64,000 nucleotides of DNA from DAOSXA01 sp964526835 (GCA_964526835.1 CAZGMK010000010.1:27565-91564), one strand, 5' to 3'; positions 1 to 9,800 are shown, counted from the first letter of the stretch. Translations and numbers: made by a program. The notes: generated from the sequence alone by a model not told the origin.

Positions 1-55
1 GCAGCGCTCTTCCCAAGCATGACCCTGCATAGGTCCTCCCGCATTGAGGCCAGGA

Positions 56-664
56 CTACTGAATGTCTACATCATGTAAGATCGATCTAAGATCACATCG
101 CTCCACTCGGTTCTCCGAAATCGCCGCAAAGAGTCTCCTCCCACGCTCGCCTATACTGAGCCGACTGGATACGCCGTTGTGATACCGCTTCGTCGACCCG
201 TTGTTCAGTCTTGATCTGAACTCTTGTGGGAGATCCTCCATCTTATCCACGATCCTAAAATCGCTCAGGCCGACAACCAGAGGATTATCCGTGCCCTGAA
301 ATGGGGACCTATAGTCCGCTTTATAGGCAACAACCGGTTTGCCAATGGCCCATGCAATACCGGCTTCGGCAGCTGCGCCCTCATCCGGGACCCTACCGTT
401 GAGATTCAGCAGAAGGCCGTCACACTCTACTATCTTTGCGGTATCGAGTTCGAATATGGCTCTCTGTAGAAGCCTGTCGGCCTCCTGCAATGAAAAGCCG
501 TCCGCAACCAAACGACTGCTAAGACGCCCAAGTTCCAAACCGTTGCGCTGCGGCAGAAAGGTGTCGAAGCCATCTCCCTCGAGGCATTCCGCCAAGCGTA
601 ACATTTCTGAACGTTCAGCTTCATTGAATAGCGGTCCGGCGCAGTATATATTCTGTTTTTCCAC
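56..664 (-). CDS. Nucleoside 2-deoxyribosyltransferase family protein
   Basis: A 202-aa protein resembling the nucleoside 2-deoxyribosyltransferase family (PF05014), which breaks or exchanges the N-glycosidic bond of deoxynucleosides or nucleotides. Seen in the sequence: the N-terminal YCAGPLFNEAE motif, a GFDTFLPQRNG segment, and the block DEGAAAEAGIAWAIGKPVVAY, whose Glu sits where the family has its catalytic Glu. The start is GTG (662-664), with no convincing Shine-Dalgarno. The last ~45 residues are basic and not part of the conserved fold. A perfect palindrome lies just upstream (685-702). It is on the same strand as meaB, 94 nt downstream of it, but may have its own control. The true substrate, deoxynucleoside or nucleotide, cannot be told from sequence. 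Confidence 0.8.
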   Translation of the reverse strand: MEKQNIYCAGPLFNEAERSEMLRLAECLEGDGFDTFLPQRNGLELGRLSSRLVADGFSLQEADRLLQRAIFELDTAKIVECDGLLLNLNGRVPDEGAAAEAGIAWAIGKPVVAYKADYRSPFQGTDNPLVVGLSDFRIVDKMEDLPQEFRSRLNNGSTKRYHNGVSSRLSIGERGRRLFAAISENRVERCDLRSILHDVDIQ

Positions 665-684
665 GGTGGTTTTTCAGATTCCCA

Positions 685-702
685 GTCCTTGAGATCAAGG
701 AC
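685..702. promoter_or_regulatory. Perfect palindrome upstream of deoxyribosyltransferase gene
   Basis: Arms GTCCTTGA and TCAAGGAC are perfectly complementary, separated by GA, in the 94-nt gap between meaB and the deoxyribosyltransferase gene. It could be an operator or a small hairpin in the transcript. No T-tract follows on either strand, so it is not a standard terminator. A TTGACC hexamer lies next to it on the minus strand, but no good -10 follows at the right distance. Confidence 0.35.
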
Positions 703-758
703 GGTCAAGACGGAAGTAAAGAACATCACATTCGCATCGCAAGTATGAACTGCCGCCC

Positions 759-1730
759 CTACCCCGGTTGGCCGTACTTCACGAATAACTCGTCCGCCGT
801 GCGATACGGATCGGTGCGGCCCGCAGTGATGTCCTCGATGATCTTCTCGAAGTCAACATGGTCCGACAGGCGGTCCAGGAATTCACGTCGGAACCGCTCG
901 CTGAGTATGGCCAGAATCATCTTGCGGACCCGCTGATGCCGATGCGCCTCAAACCCGCCGGTCTGCTTCTGGTGCTCCAGGAAAGCGTCAATCTTTTCAA
1001 CCAGAAGCTCCACACCGACGCCGTGGGTAGCCTGGGTTGGCACCACCGGAATCTTCCAGCGATCATCTGAACCCTGCCGCAGTTTAATGGCCTGGCGCAT
1101 TTCCGCCGCGAGGCTGTCGGCGCCGGATCGATCAGACTTGTTGACGACCATTATGTTGGCGATCTCCAGCAACCCGGCCTTCAGAGTCTGAACCGAATCG
1201 CCGGACTCGGGCACGAGCGCCACCACCACAACGTCGCAGGTATCGATGACATCGATCTCAATCTGTCCGACCCCGACTGTTTCGATCAGCGTAACATCGA
1301 AGCCGAAAGCGTCGAGCGCGATGCCCACATTATTCGTGGCTGAGGCCAGGCCTCCCCGGGCGCCGCGGGTGGCCATGGAGCGAAAATAGACGCGCCCATC
1401 CGAGGGCAGGTCTTGCATGCGCACCCGGTCGCCGAGCAGGGCGCCGCCGGTGAACGGCGATGAAGGATCGACTGCGATTATCCCCACCCGCTGGTTCCTC
1501 TGCAGAAGCTGTTTGGCCAGGCCGTTGACCAGGGTCGACTTCCCGGCCCCGGGCGGACCGGTTACACCTATCCGAAGGGCGTGTCCGGCGTGCTGATGCA
1601 ATTCGCCGAGGATCTCCTGGAATCCAGGGGAGTTGTCCTCGATCCGGCTGATTATGCGGGACAGCGCCCGTACGTTGCCGTCATAGAACCTGGCGAGCAG
1701 GTCGGGTCCGGTGACAGATAGTGGAGACAT
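759..1730 (-). CDS. meaB: MeaB-type GTPase (methylmalonyl-CoA mutase chaperone)
   Basis: A 323-aa G3E-family GTPase of the MeaB/ArgK type. MeaB protects adenosylcobalamin-dependent methylmalonyl-CoA mutase from inactivation and gates cofactor loading. Visible: the P-loop GVTGPPGAGKSTLVNG near residue 55, the AVDPSSPFTGGALLGDRVRM block, the switch segment ETVGVGQIEIDV, and the NKSD base-recognition motif. The length is typical. The start is ATG at 1728-1730; the upstream region has only a weak ribosome-binding site. recJ ends 19 nt upstream on the same strand, so the two may be co-transcribed. No mutase subunit is in this window, so the partner must be encoded elsewhere if it is present. Confidence 0.92.
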   Translation of the reverse strand: MSPLSVTGPDLLARFYDGNVRALSRIISRIEDNSPGFQEILGELHQHAGHALRIGVTGPPGAGKSTLVNGLAKQLLQRNQRVGIIAVDPSSPFTGGALLGDRVRMQDLPSDGRVYFRSMATRGARGGLASATNNVGIALDAFGFDVTLIETVGVGQIEIDVIDTCDVVVVALVPESGDSVQTLKAGLLEIANIMVVNKSDRSGADSLAAEMRQAIKLRQGSDDRWKIPVVPTQATHGVGVELLVEKIDAFLEHQKQTGGFEAHRHQRVRKMILAILSERFRREFLDRLSDHVDFEKIIEDITAGRTDPYRTADELFVKYGQPG

Positions 1731-1749
1731 CCGCTGCCTGTTGTCTGCG

Positions 1750-3492
1750 CTACGGGGTCGGTCCGCAGCCGGCTGTTAGTTTTATGTCCTTCAGGCGGAT
1801 CTGCTTGCGGGTGACATCGTTCCAGGTATTGTATTCCACCACGTACACGATATCCACCAGGCAGCCTTCCGAGCCGAGCTGCCTAGCCCAGTCGCCGAAT
1901 CCGAACCCGATCACGTCGAACACCGCGTCGCCCTTGGCGACCCGCATCTTCAGATGGTTTCTGCCGACTGTGTAGGGCTGCCCGACTATCTCGCAGTTGC
2001 GCGTGAGGAAGACCGGACGCATGTTCTGGGGTCCGAACGGCGCGAACAACTCCAGGGCATGCATGAAGTCGTCGTCGATGTCGGTCAACTCGAGCTCAAG
2101 GTCGATCCTGAGCTTGGCCGCGATATCGTCGGAGGTCAATCCGTCCCGGGAGACGCTCTTGAACTTCTCGCGGAAGGCGGGAATATTCTCGGCCTTGATG
2201 GAAAGCCCGGCGGCGTACTTGTGGCCGCCGTATTTGATTAACAAGTCTTCACAGTGCTTGAGCGCCTCGCACAGGTGGAACCCCGGGATGGACCGCGCCG
2301 AGCCCTTGCCCTCACCGTCCTGAACAGAGATCATGATAGTCGGCAGGTGAAAGCGCTCGACCAGTCGGCTGGCGACGATTCCGATTACTCCCTGATGCCA
2401 GCCTTCGCCGGCCAGGACAATGGCTCGATCGTTCTCCAGGTCGACGATCTCATCGATTTGCTCCAGGGCCTCATGCAGGGTGGCTGTATCGATTTCCTTC
2501 CTGCGCTTGTTTTCATTGTCCAGCTGATGAGCAATGGCGCTGGCGACACGCTCATCGCGGGTCGAAAGCAGTCGGATGGCTTCATCGGCGTCGCCGAGAC
2601 GTCCGAGCGCATTGATCCGGGGAGCCAGAATGAATACAACCTGTCCGGTTGATATGTCCTTGCCCATCAGACCGCTAACGAAAGTCAGGGATTTCAGCCC
2701 GGGCTTATTTGTGCGAGCGATCTGGCGGATGCCGAAATGCGTGAAAACCCGGTTCTCCCCGATCAGCGGCACGATATCGGCGGCGGTGCCCAGGGCGACC
2801 AGGTCCAGGTGCTCGTACAGTTCGCTCTCGTCCTGATTGAGAGATCGATACAGCGCCTGCGCCAGCTTGAAAGCCACGCCCACACCGGAGAGCTCATCAC
2901 CGTAGTCGCAGCCGCCCTGCTTGGGGTCCACTATGGCCGAAGCGGCCGGCAGCTCCTGGCCCTGTTCGTGATGATCGGTGACGATGACTTCGATTCCAAG
3001 CGAGCGGGCGTATTCGATTTCCGCGACAGCGGTGATACCGGTATCGACCGTGATGATCAGCGTCACTCCTTTGGCGTGGGCCTCATCGATACCGTGGCGC
3101 GACAGGCCGTACCCGTCGATCAGCCGATTCGGCAGGTAGAAGCCGACCTGGCCGCCAAGCTTGTTGAAGACCATGTACAGCAATGAGGTGGCGGTGATGC
3201 CATCGACATCGTAATCACCGTAAATGAGCATCTTCTCATTCGCCAGGAAAGCCTGCGTAATGCGCTCGATGGCCTGCTGCATACCGTGCATTTCAAAGGG
3301 ATCGCGCAAGTCCTCAATTTTGGGATTGAGAAACCGGTCGATCACCTCGGGGGTGTCGAAACCACGCCCCAGGAGAATTCTGACCGCCGGCACAGGGAGC
3401 TTGGTGGCCCTGGCCAATTGGGTGACCTGGTCCAGGTCGGGGGATTCCGGCAACACCCACTTTGCGGGCGCCGCCTTGTTCAAAATGCTCAT
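1750..3492 (-). CDS. recJ: Single-stranded-DNA-specific exonuclease RecJ
   Basis: A 580-aa RecJ, the 5'-3' single-strand DNA exonuclease of recombination and mismatch repair. DHH-family motifs are visible: YGDYDVDGITA (motif I), the VTDHH motif that names the family, and GGHKYAAG in the DHHA1 domain; a C-terminal OB-like domain follows. The frame is open further upstream to 3585, but those 31 codons lie inside the RNase P RNA. The ATG at 3490-3492 is preceded by a GGAGG at ideal spacing, so I take that as the start. The gene begins only ~25 nt after the mature 3' end of rnpB, with no terminator between. Co-transcription followed by RNA processing is therefore likely. Confidence 0.95.
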   Translation of the reverse strand: MSILNKAAPAKWVLPESPDLDQVTQLARATKLPVPAVRILLGRGFDTPEVIDRFLNPKIEDLRDPFEMHGMQQAIERITQAFLANEKMLIYGDYDVDGITATSLLYMVFNKLGGQVGFYLPNRLIDGYGLSRHGIDEAHAKGVTLIITVDTGITAVAEIEYARSLGIEVIVTDHHEQGQELPAASAIVDPKQGGCDYGDELSGVGVAFKLAQALYRSLNQDESELYEHLDLVALGTAADIVPLIGENRVFTHFGIRQIARTNKPGLKSLTFVSGLMGKDISTGQVVFILAPRINALGRLGDADEAIRLLSTRDERVASAIAHQLDNENKRRKEIDTATLHEALEQIDEIVDLENDRAIVLAGEGWHQGVIGIVASRLVERFHLPTIMISVQDGEGKGSARSIPGFHLCEALKHCEDLLIKYGGHKYAAGLSIKAENIPAFREKFKSVSRDGLTSDDIAAKLRIDLELELTDIDDDFMHALELFAPFGPQNMRPVFLTRNCEIVGQPYTVGRNHLKMRVAKGDAVFDVIGFGFGDWARQLGSEGCLVDIVYVVEYNTWNDVTRKQIRLKDIKLTAGCGPTP

Positions 3493-3517
3493 CACAGCCT
3501 CCAGCTTGCTGAAGGCT

Positions 3518-3889
3518 GCAAAAGCAGGATATAAGCCGAGTTCTGTCAATCCGCCGAAGGCGGACCCACAGTCATTTATCTTCACGGCCGGTTACCCGGT
3601 CGTTCCGTGCGGCCTACCCGGGAATCGAACGGAGCGAATCAACTCCTCTTCCCCTATTTGGCCTTGCTCCAGGCGGGGTTTACCCGTCGCCGCCGTCTCC
3701 GGCCGCGACCGTGGTCTCTTACACCACGATTTCACCCTTACCCGCCTTTCGGCGGGCGGTATAGTTTCTGCGGCACTTTCCGTCGGATCACTCCGCCCCG
3801 GCGTTACCGGGCGCCTTGATTCTGTGGAGCTCGGACTTTCCTCACTTTAATCACATGGCTAAAGCGTGACTGTGTCTCCTACTTTTGTC
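3518..3889 (-). ncRNA. rnpB: RNase P RNA, bacterial type A
   Basis: The catalytic RNA of RNase P, which matures tRNA 5' ends. On the minus strand the universal blocks are readable in order: GAGGAAAGTCCGAGCTCC near the 5' end, AAGGGTGAAA-like and TAAGAG segments, the GGGTAAACCCC / GGAGCAAGGCCAAATAGGGG region that binds the tRNA 3' end, and the 3' ACAGAACTCGGCTTAT block that closes helix P4. The ends are set by helix P1: CAAAAGTAGGA near 3889 pairs with TCCTGCTTTTG near 3520, including one G-U pair. The size of ~370 nt is normal. It lies between guaB (41 nt upstream) and recJ (25 nt downstream). Confidence 0.95.
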
Positions 3890-3929
3890 AGCCAACATAT
3901 ATTAAAAACAAACACAACAACATTCTCAG

Positions 3930-5393
3930 CTAGTAAGGCCGTCGGTAATTCGGCGCTTCCTGTGTAATCGCCACCGAATGCGGGTGCGACTCGATCATAC
4001 CGGCCGAAGTGATCCGGCTCAGGCGCGCCTTGCGGCGCAGCTCTTCCAGGTTGCGAGCGCCGACCAGGCCCATCCCGGCCCGCAGCCCGCCCAGCAATTG
4101 ATGGGCGGTTTCGGCAAGAGGGCCCTTATACGGAGTGCGGCCCTCCACGCCCTCGGGGACCAGCTTGGAGGCTTCGTCTTCCTCATGCTGGAAGTATCGG
4201 TCCTTGGAACCTTTCTTCATAGCTCCGACCGAACCCATACCCCGGTATACCTTATACGAACGACCCTCGAAGAGCATTGTTTCGCCGGGCGATTCTTCTA
4301 CGCCCGCGAAGAGTGAGCCGATCATGACGGCATGACCGCCGCAGGCCAGGGCCTTAGTGATGTCTCCACTATATCGAATGCCGCCGTCGGCGACAATCGG
4401 AACCCCGGCCCCGGAGGCGGCCCCGGCCGCGCCCATGATTGCGCTGACTTGCGGCATGCCGCCGCCGGTCACGACCCGCGTCGTACATATCGAACCCGGT
4501 CCGACACCCACCTTGACACAGTCGGCGCCGGCGTCAATCAGGGCCGCAGCGCCTTCGGCCGTGGCTACGTTGCCGGCCATCACCGGGATATTCGGCCAGG
4601 CGCTCTTCACTTCTTTCACGGCATCGAGAACCCCCTGGCTGTGGCCATGGGAGCTGTCGACGCACAGCATATCGACACCGGCGCCCACCAGACTGTCGGC
4701 CCGCTCCATCAGGTCGGCGATGCCGACTGCGGCGGCGACCCGAAGTCGGCCCTGGCTGTCCTTGCAGGCGTTCGGGTACTGGATCTTCTTCACTATATCT
4801 TTGACCGTGATCATGCCCTTCAGATTGTTCTGGTCGTCGACAATCAGGAGCTTCTCGATCCGGTGTTTGTGCAGCAAGTCCTTGGCCGTATCCAGATCGG
4901 TGCCCTCTTTGACCGTCACGAGGTTTTCACGGGTCATGACCTCGGAGATGGGGCGCTGGAGGTTGCGGTGGAAGCGCAGGTCGCGATTGGTCAGTATGCC
5001 GACCAATTTGCCGCCCTCGGTAATGGGGATGCCTGATATGGAGAATCGCTGCATCACCTCGACTGCGTCGCCGATGGTCCGCCCGGGCGGCAGAGTAATG
5101 GGATCGACGATCCAGCCCGACTCGCTGCGCTTGACCTTGTCGACCTCGGCGGCCTGCTGCGCTATCGTGAAATTCTTGTGGATCACCCCAAGGCCGCCCT
5201 GACGCGCCAGGGCGATAGCCAGAGCTGCTTCGGTGACAGTGTCCATGGCGGCCGACACCAGCGGGATTTTCAGTTCGATATTCCCGCCGATACTGGTCGT
5301 GACATCGACATCGCGGGGCAGCACGGCGGAGTACGACGGTACCAGCAGGACATCGTCGAAAGTAAGGCTATAGTCGGGCAGTATTTCTACCAT
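3930..5393 (-). CDS. guaB: IMP dehydrogenase
   Basis: A 487-aa IMP dehydrogenase, which oxidises IMP to XMP with NAD+ in the committed step of GMP synthesis. Residues ~1-90 and ~205-487 form the barrel; between them are two CBS domains starting around ISEVMTRENLVTV. The catalytic loop GSICTTRVVTGGG carries the nucleophilic Cys, and GMGSVGAMKKGSKDRYF is the flap region. The length is typical. The ATG is at 5391-5393, but the only strong Shine-Dalgarno (AAGGAGG, 5418-5424) is 24 nt away and is spaced for a three-codon ORF (ATG GAT CAT TAG, 5399-5410). Start by translational coupling to that mini-ORF is possible. rnpB follows 41 nt downstream. Confidence 0.96.
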   Translation of the reverse strand: MVEILPDYSLTFDDVLLVPSYSAVLPRDVDVTTSIGGNIELKIPLVSAAMDTVTEAALAIALARQGGLGVIHKNFTIAQQAAEVDKVKRSESGWIVDPITLPPGRTIGDAVEVMQRFSISGIPITEGGKLVGILTNRDLRFHRNLQRPISEVMTRENLVTVKEGTDLDTAKDLLHKHRIEKLLIVDDQNNLKGMITVKDIVKKIQYPNACKDSQGRLRVAAAVGIADLMERADSLVGAGVDMLCVDSSHGHSQGVLDAVKEVKSAWPNIPVMAGNVATAEGAAALIDAGADCVKVGVGPGSICTTRVVTGGGMPQVSAIMGAAGAASGAGVPIVADGGIRYSGDITKALACGGHAVMIGSLFAGVEESPGETMLFEGRSYKVYRGMGSVGAMKKGSKDRYFQHEEDEASKLVPEGVEGRTPYKGPLAETAHQLLGGLRAGMGLVGARNLEELRRKARLSRITSAGMIESHPHSVAITQEAPNYRRPY

Positions 5394-5398
5394 ATCGG

Positions 5399-5410
5399 CT
5401 AATGATCCAT
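5399..5410 (-). other. Three-codon mini-ORF upstream of guaB
   Basis: ATG GAT CAT TAG encodes Met-Asp-His. It is preceded by AAGGAGG at 5418-5424 with a 7-nt spacer, and its stop ends 5 nt before the guaB ATG. The guaB start itself lacks a Shine-Dalgarno at normal distance. The arrangement suggests ribosomes load here and re-initiate at guaB. It could equally be chance, with guaB using a long spacer. Confidence 0.35.
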
Positions 5411-5442
5411 CAGTGCGCCTCCTTGCGCGGAGACACTATGGT

Positions 5443-6162
5443 TTAGTCTTCAGATACACTATCGTCCCAGAACAAAAGGGAGCCGCAGTTCTCACAGGTG
5501 TGGATGCGGTCGCCCTTCTTTATCTCCTGAACCTTCTGTGGCGTCAAGGCCTTATAGCAAGCTCCACAGGCTCGCTTCTTGACCACGACAACTGCCGTGC
5601 CGCCCTTGCCCCGGCGAACCCGCTCATACATCGAGAGGGTCCGTCGCGGTATCCTGGCGCTGACTTCATGGCGTTCGCTTTCCTTGTTGGCCACCTTGTC
5701 GCCGATCGAGTCGATCTTCTGCTTGAGAATCTGAAGCTGCCGGGCGTTGTTCAGCTCGACTTCTTCGACCTTCGATTCATCCTCGGCAATCTGTTTTTCG
5801 AGGGTCTCGATCAGTTCGATGGTCTCCAGGAGATCGGTCTCCTTGTTCGAGATGAACTCCTTGGCCGAGTCGATCTCAGCTACCAGGGCGTCGTACTCGC
5901 GGTTGGTCTTGATCGACATCATCTTCTGCTGAGCATGCTGCAATTCCGCTTCGCGGGATGCGATCTCCATTTCCAGGCTGCTTCTGGTGGCTCGTGCTTC
6001 CTGCAGCTGCTTCTTCTCGGCCTCCAGCCTCTCCTTGGACTGCTTGATTTCCCGGTTGAGGTTTTGCATCATGTCCGGGATGTATTCTTTCGAGCGCTCC
6101 AGTTCTCCGAGATCGTAATCGATCACCTGGAGCTTCAAAAGCAGTTCCAGATCGTTAGGCAT
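5443..6162 (-). CDS. C4-type zinc-ribbon coiled-coil protein (DUF164 family)
   Basis: A 239-aa protein of the widespread family annotated as C4-type zinc ribbon domain-containing (PF02591, formerly DUF164). Residues ~5-180 are heptad-rich and charged, predicting a long antiparallel coiled coil. The C-terminus carries two Cys pairs, CGAC and CENC, about 25 residues apart, which would bind one zinc. The role is unknown; a nucleic-acid-binding function has been proposed for the family. The frame is open to 6252, but the upstream part overlaps a strong terminator hairpin. The ATG at 6160-6162 follows AGGAGGA at good spacing, so I use it. guaB starts 49 nt downstream of its stop, so the pair may be co-transcribed. 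Confidence 0.88.
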   Translation of the reverse strand: MPNDLELLLKLQVIDYDLGELERSKEYIPDMMQNLNREIKQSKERLEAEKKQLQEARATRSSLEMEIASREAELQHAQQKMMSIKTNREYDALVAEIDSAKEFISNKETDLLETIELIETLEKQIAEDESKVEEVELNNARQLQILKQKIDSIGDKVANKESERHEVSARIPRRTLSMYERVRRGKGGTAVVVVKKRACGACYKALTPQKVQEIKKGDRIHTCENCGSLLFWDDSVSED

Positions 6163-6204
6163 CAACTCCTCCTGTGGGTCCGGCGAGGTTTGCGGGGGAC
6201 AAGT

Positions 6205-6245
6205 AACAAAAAACGCATCCTTCTTGCCCGCAAGAAGAATGCGTT
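6205..6245 (-). terminator. Rho-independent terminator after tRNA pair
   Basis: On the minus strand a 15-bp stem (AACGCATTCTTCTTG with CAAGAAGGATGCGTT, one G-U pair) with a 4-nt loop is followed by TTTTTT. It lies ~107 nt downstream of the tRNA-Val gene and upstream of the zinc-ribbon gene, so it should end the tRNA transcript. Confidence 0.85.
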
Positions 6246-6352
6246 GGGACATCTGACTGTCGGCGGTGTCCGCCCCCCGTGCATCTCGGGAGCGACGAAC
6301 ATCCGCGTTCTGGTGGTTCTTTATGCCACATACCTTTCATTGTCAAATCACA

Positions 6353-6427
6353 TGGGCAATACTGGATTCGAACCAGTGACCTCTCGGATGTGAACCGAAC
6401 GCTCTAACCAACTGAGCTAATTGCCCA
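6353..6427 (-). tRNA. tRNA-Val (anticodon CAC)
   Basis: The minus strand folds as a full cloverleaf. The acceptor TGGGCAA pairs with TTGCCCA, the D-arm is AGCTCAGTTGGTTAGAGC, and the anticodon loop is TTCACAT (anticodon CAC, reading GTG). The T-arm is ACTGGTTCGAATCCAGT. No CCA is encoded. It is 23 nt downstream of a CAT-anticodon tRNA, and the two probably form one transcript. Confidence 0.93.
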
Positions 6428-6450
6428 TTGCTTGCTATAAGCTCTATCCA

Positions 6451-6524
6451 TGGGCCCTGCAGGACTCGAACCTGCGACCCGCTGATTATGAGTCAGCTGC
6501 TCTAACCAACTGAGCTAAGGGCCC
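6451..6524 (-). tRNA. tRNA with CAT anticodon (Met elongator or Ile2)
   Basis: A cloverleaf with acceptor GGGCCCT pairing with AGGGCCC, D-arm AGCTCAGTTGGTTAGAGC, anticodon stem GCTGA/TCAGC with loop CTCATAA (anticodon CAT), and T-arm with GGTTCGAGTCC. No CCA is encoded. CAT anticodons belong to initiator Met, elongator Met or lysidine-modified Ile2. The paired acceptor end excludes the usual initiator. I cannot separate Met from Ile2 by eye. Confidence 0.9.
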
Positions 6525-6540
6525 GGCGGTTAAGCTAGTT

Positions 6541-6569
6541 ATATTAAGCAACTGCGGTTCACTCGTCAA
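6541..6569 (-). promoter_or_regulatory. Promoter of the tRNA pair
   Basis: On the minus strand, TTGACG (6564-6569), a 17-bp spacer and TAATAT (6541-6546) lie ~17 nt upstream of the first tRNA base (6524). The hexamers and spacing fit a housekeeping sigma-70-type promoter and the start point fits a stable-RNA transcript. Confidence 0.75.
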
Positions 6570-6890
6570 GGCCCAATTCATTAACTCGCGCCCGTCCGGA
6601 CGGTTCCCCGGCACAATCTATGCTCGTCGCCTCGGCCCCTGCCCTCAGTATCGGCCACTAGCCGCCCGTCATCCATTGCCTGAGGCGCGCCATACCGCCA
6701 CATTATCTTGACTCTCCCGGAAACCGACTCTATATTGTCCGCCATTGGGGTTGAGGATCTTCGAACGGTCTGTCTCGTATGTGAGTAATCCCAGCGATGT
6801 TCTCTGATCCCGGGCTCTGAGCCGGGGTCATTCGAGTTGGAACAGGAAGTAGAAGGATGGCAGGCGAATACCGCAACCGGAGGAAGAATA

Positions 6891-9800
6891 TTGAAGATAG
6901 AGCGCTGGCCAATAGTTGTAAGTTTGCTCTGTGGTGTACTGTATTGGATTATTGATAGTTTTCTCGATGCCACTTATTACATAGAGGGTACCTTCTGGCA
7001 ACTGGCGGTGACCGATGTCCCATCGCACGAAGTATATGTTCGACTTACCCTTGTCGGCCTGTTGCTCATTCTCGGCTCGGCGATGTCCTTCTTTCTTCGC
7101 CGCCTGCGTCTTCATCGCGACGCTCTGCAGGAAAGTCGCGAACGTCTGATTACTACGCTGCACTCCATTGGCGACGCTGTCATTGCCACCGACTCCAGCG
7201 GTCGGGTCGACTTCCTCAACCCGGTGGCGGTGGAACTGACCGGATGGAATATCGACGAGGCGCTGGGCCAGCCCTGCGACAAGGTCTTCAATATCATCAG
7301 CGAAGAGACCAATCAGCCGGCGGTCAATCCGGTCGAGCGGGTACTCCGGGAAGGACGCGTTGTCGGCCTGGCCAACCATACGGCGCTGATCCGACGCGAT
7401 GGAACCCGGGTACCCATCGACGACAGCGGCGCGCCCATCAGGGACGCCAAGGGCAACGTGGCCGGAGCCGTTCTGGTCTTCCATGATATCAGCGAGCGCA
7501 AGGCGGCCGAGGAAAAAATCGAGCACCTGAATTCGGTTTTGCTGGCGATTCGCAATGTCAACCAGCTAATCACGCACGTGGATGACCGCGAGGAGCTGGT
7601 CCGCCGAGCCTGCGATCTGCTGATAGAAACCCGTGGCTATCACGCCGCCTGGATCGGCCTGCTCGACAGAAACGGCAACCCGCCTGTCGTATACGGGGCC
7701 GGCGTGGAGAGCGAGCCGATCGAGAGGCTATTGTCTGAGATTCGGGACGATCGTATTCCCTCCTGTTGGCGGCGCGCTCAGCGGTCCGAAGACCCCGTGA
7801 CTGTCACCGATCCCGCGGCGGAGTGCCCCGGCTGTTGCATGGCGTCCTGCTTTGAGGACTCCGGCAGCATGACCCTGCGCCTCACCCACGCCGAGGACTT
7901 CTACGGATACCTGTCGGTTACCATGCCGCTGAAGCACACCAATGACCCTGACGAGCTAGCCCTTTTCGAGGAAGTGGCCGGTGATATCGCCTTCGCGCTG
8001 CACAGTATCGAATTGGCGCGCCGACACGAGCAGGCCGGCGAACGCCTGCGCCTCTCAGTCGAGAACATGCTCGAGGGGTGGGTTATGCTGCAGGCCGTCG
8101 ACGCCGGGGACGGCAGACCATCCGATTTTCGGTTTATCCAGATCAATCCGGCAGCGGAGAAAATGCTTCAGTTGGTGGCCGAGCAGCAGCGGGGCCGACT
8201 GGCTTCGGAGGTATTCCCGCGAGCATCAAAGACCGGCCTGCTGGATTCGCTGGTTGAGGTAATGCGCGAGGGTAAGCCGTTTCGAATCGACGGCTACGAG
8301 ATGCGTGTGGGCGATCGTCGGCTGTACATCGACCTGGCCGGCTTCAGGATCGACGACCGCCACCTGGGCTGCACTTTCCGAGACGTCACTGACCGCATAG
8401 AGTTTGAGCAGCGCCTGCAGGCCGAGCGGGACCGGGCTCAGAATTACCTGGATGTAGTGCGCGTTATGGTCGTGGCGCTCGATCATGAGGGACGGGTCTC
8501 GCTGGTGAATGAGAAAGCCTGCGAACTGCTGGAGGCCCCGGAGAGCGATATCATCGGGAGAAGCTGGTTTGATGATTTCATCCCGCCGGAACAGGTCGCG
8601 GATGTCAGGGACGTTTTCAACAAGTTGATGTCAGGCGAGGTGTCGATAACGGAGTTCTTCGAAAACGAGATCTGCACCGCTAAGGGCAACCGACGGTTGA
8701 TCGCCTGGCATAACACCCTGCTCCGCGACGATTCAGGCGACATCATCGGGACCCTCAGCGCCGGCGACGACGTAACCGAACGACGAGCAATGCGGGCGGC
8801 CCTGGCCGAGAGCGAGAAACGCTACCGCGGGCTTTTCGAAGGTAGTCGCGACGGCATCGTCATGATTGATCCGGAAGGCCGTTTTGTCGAGTGCAACCAA
8901 GCCTACGCCGATATGGTCGGCTATTCAATTGAAGAGCTTCGGGAACTTGATTTCCTCCAGATCACGCCCGAGAAGTGGCACGAATGGGAGTGGAATGAGA
9001 TTGTGCAGAAGCAGCTCCTCGGGCGCGGCTACACCGATCTGTATGAAAAGGAATACCGGCGCAAGGACGGCTCGGTATTCCCTGTGGAATTGCGGTCCTA
9101 TCGGCTCGACGATGAACAGGGCAATCCGGTCGCCTTGTGGGGGGTGGCACGCGATATCTCGGCTCGCAAGAAGGTGCTCGACTCGCTGCGCGAAAGCGAG
9201 GAGAAGTTCTCCAAGGCTTTCCATACTTCGCCCTACGTTGTCGTCATCACGCGCGCCGAGGACGGCAAGTTTATCGACGTCAACGACGCTTTCACGACAG
9301 TAACCGGATACACACCTGACGAAGCCCTGGCCGATTCGGCGATCGGCCTGAATCTGTGGGTTCACCAGGAAGACCGCGACCGTGTGCTCGAGGATCTTCG
9401 GCAGGGCAGGCCGGTGACCGGTCGCGAGTATGAGTTCCGACGGAAGGACGGCGAGATCATCATCGGCCTGTACTCCGCGCATGTGATCAGCCTTCAGGGT
9501 GAACCGTGTATCCTGTCGAGTGTCAGCGATATTACTGAGCGCATACAGGCCCAAAAGAGCCTGGCCGAGAGTGAAGCCCGACTTCGGACCCTCTACAGTT
9601 CGGTCCAGGCGGGGGTGGTGCTGCAGGCCGCGGATGGCCGGATAATCCACGCCAATGATGTCGCCTGCGAAATACTGCGGATGAACCGCGATGAGGTCAC
9701 CGGCCGGACATCCACGGACGAAGCCTGGAACATGGTCCTTGAGGACGGTACTCCGGTGCGGGGTGAAGAACATCCCGCAATGGTAACCCTTCGCACCGGG

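Noticed and set aside
3493..3585. N-terminal extension of recJ
   Set aside because: It lies within RNase P RNA, and a GGAGG-preceded ATG at 3492 gives the family-typical start.
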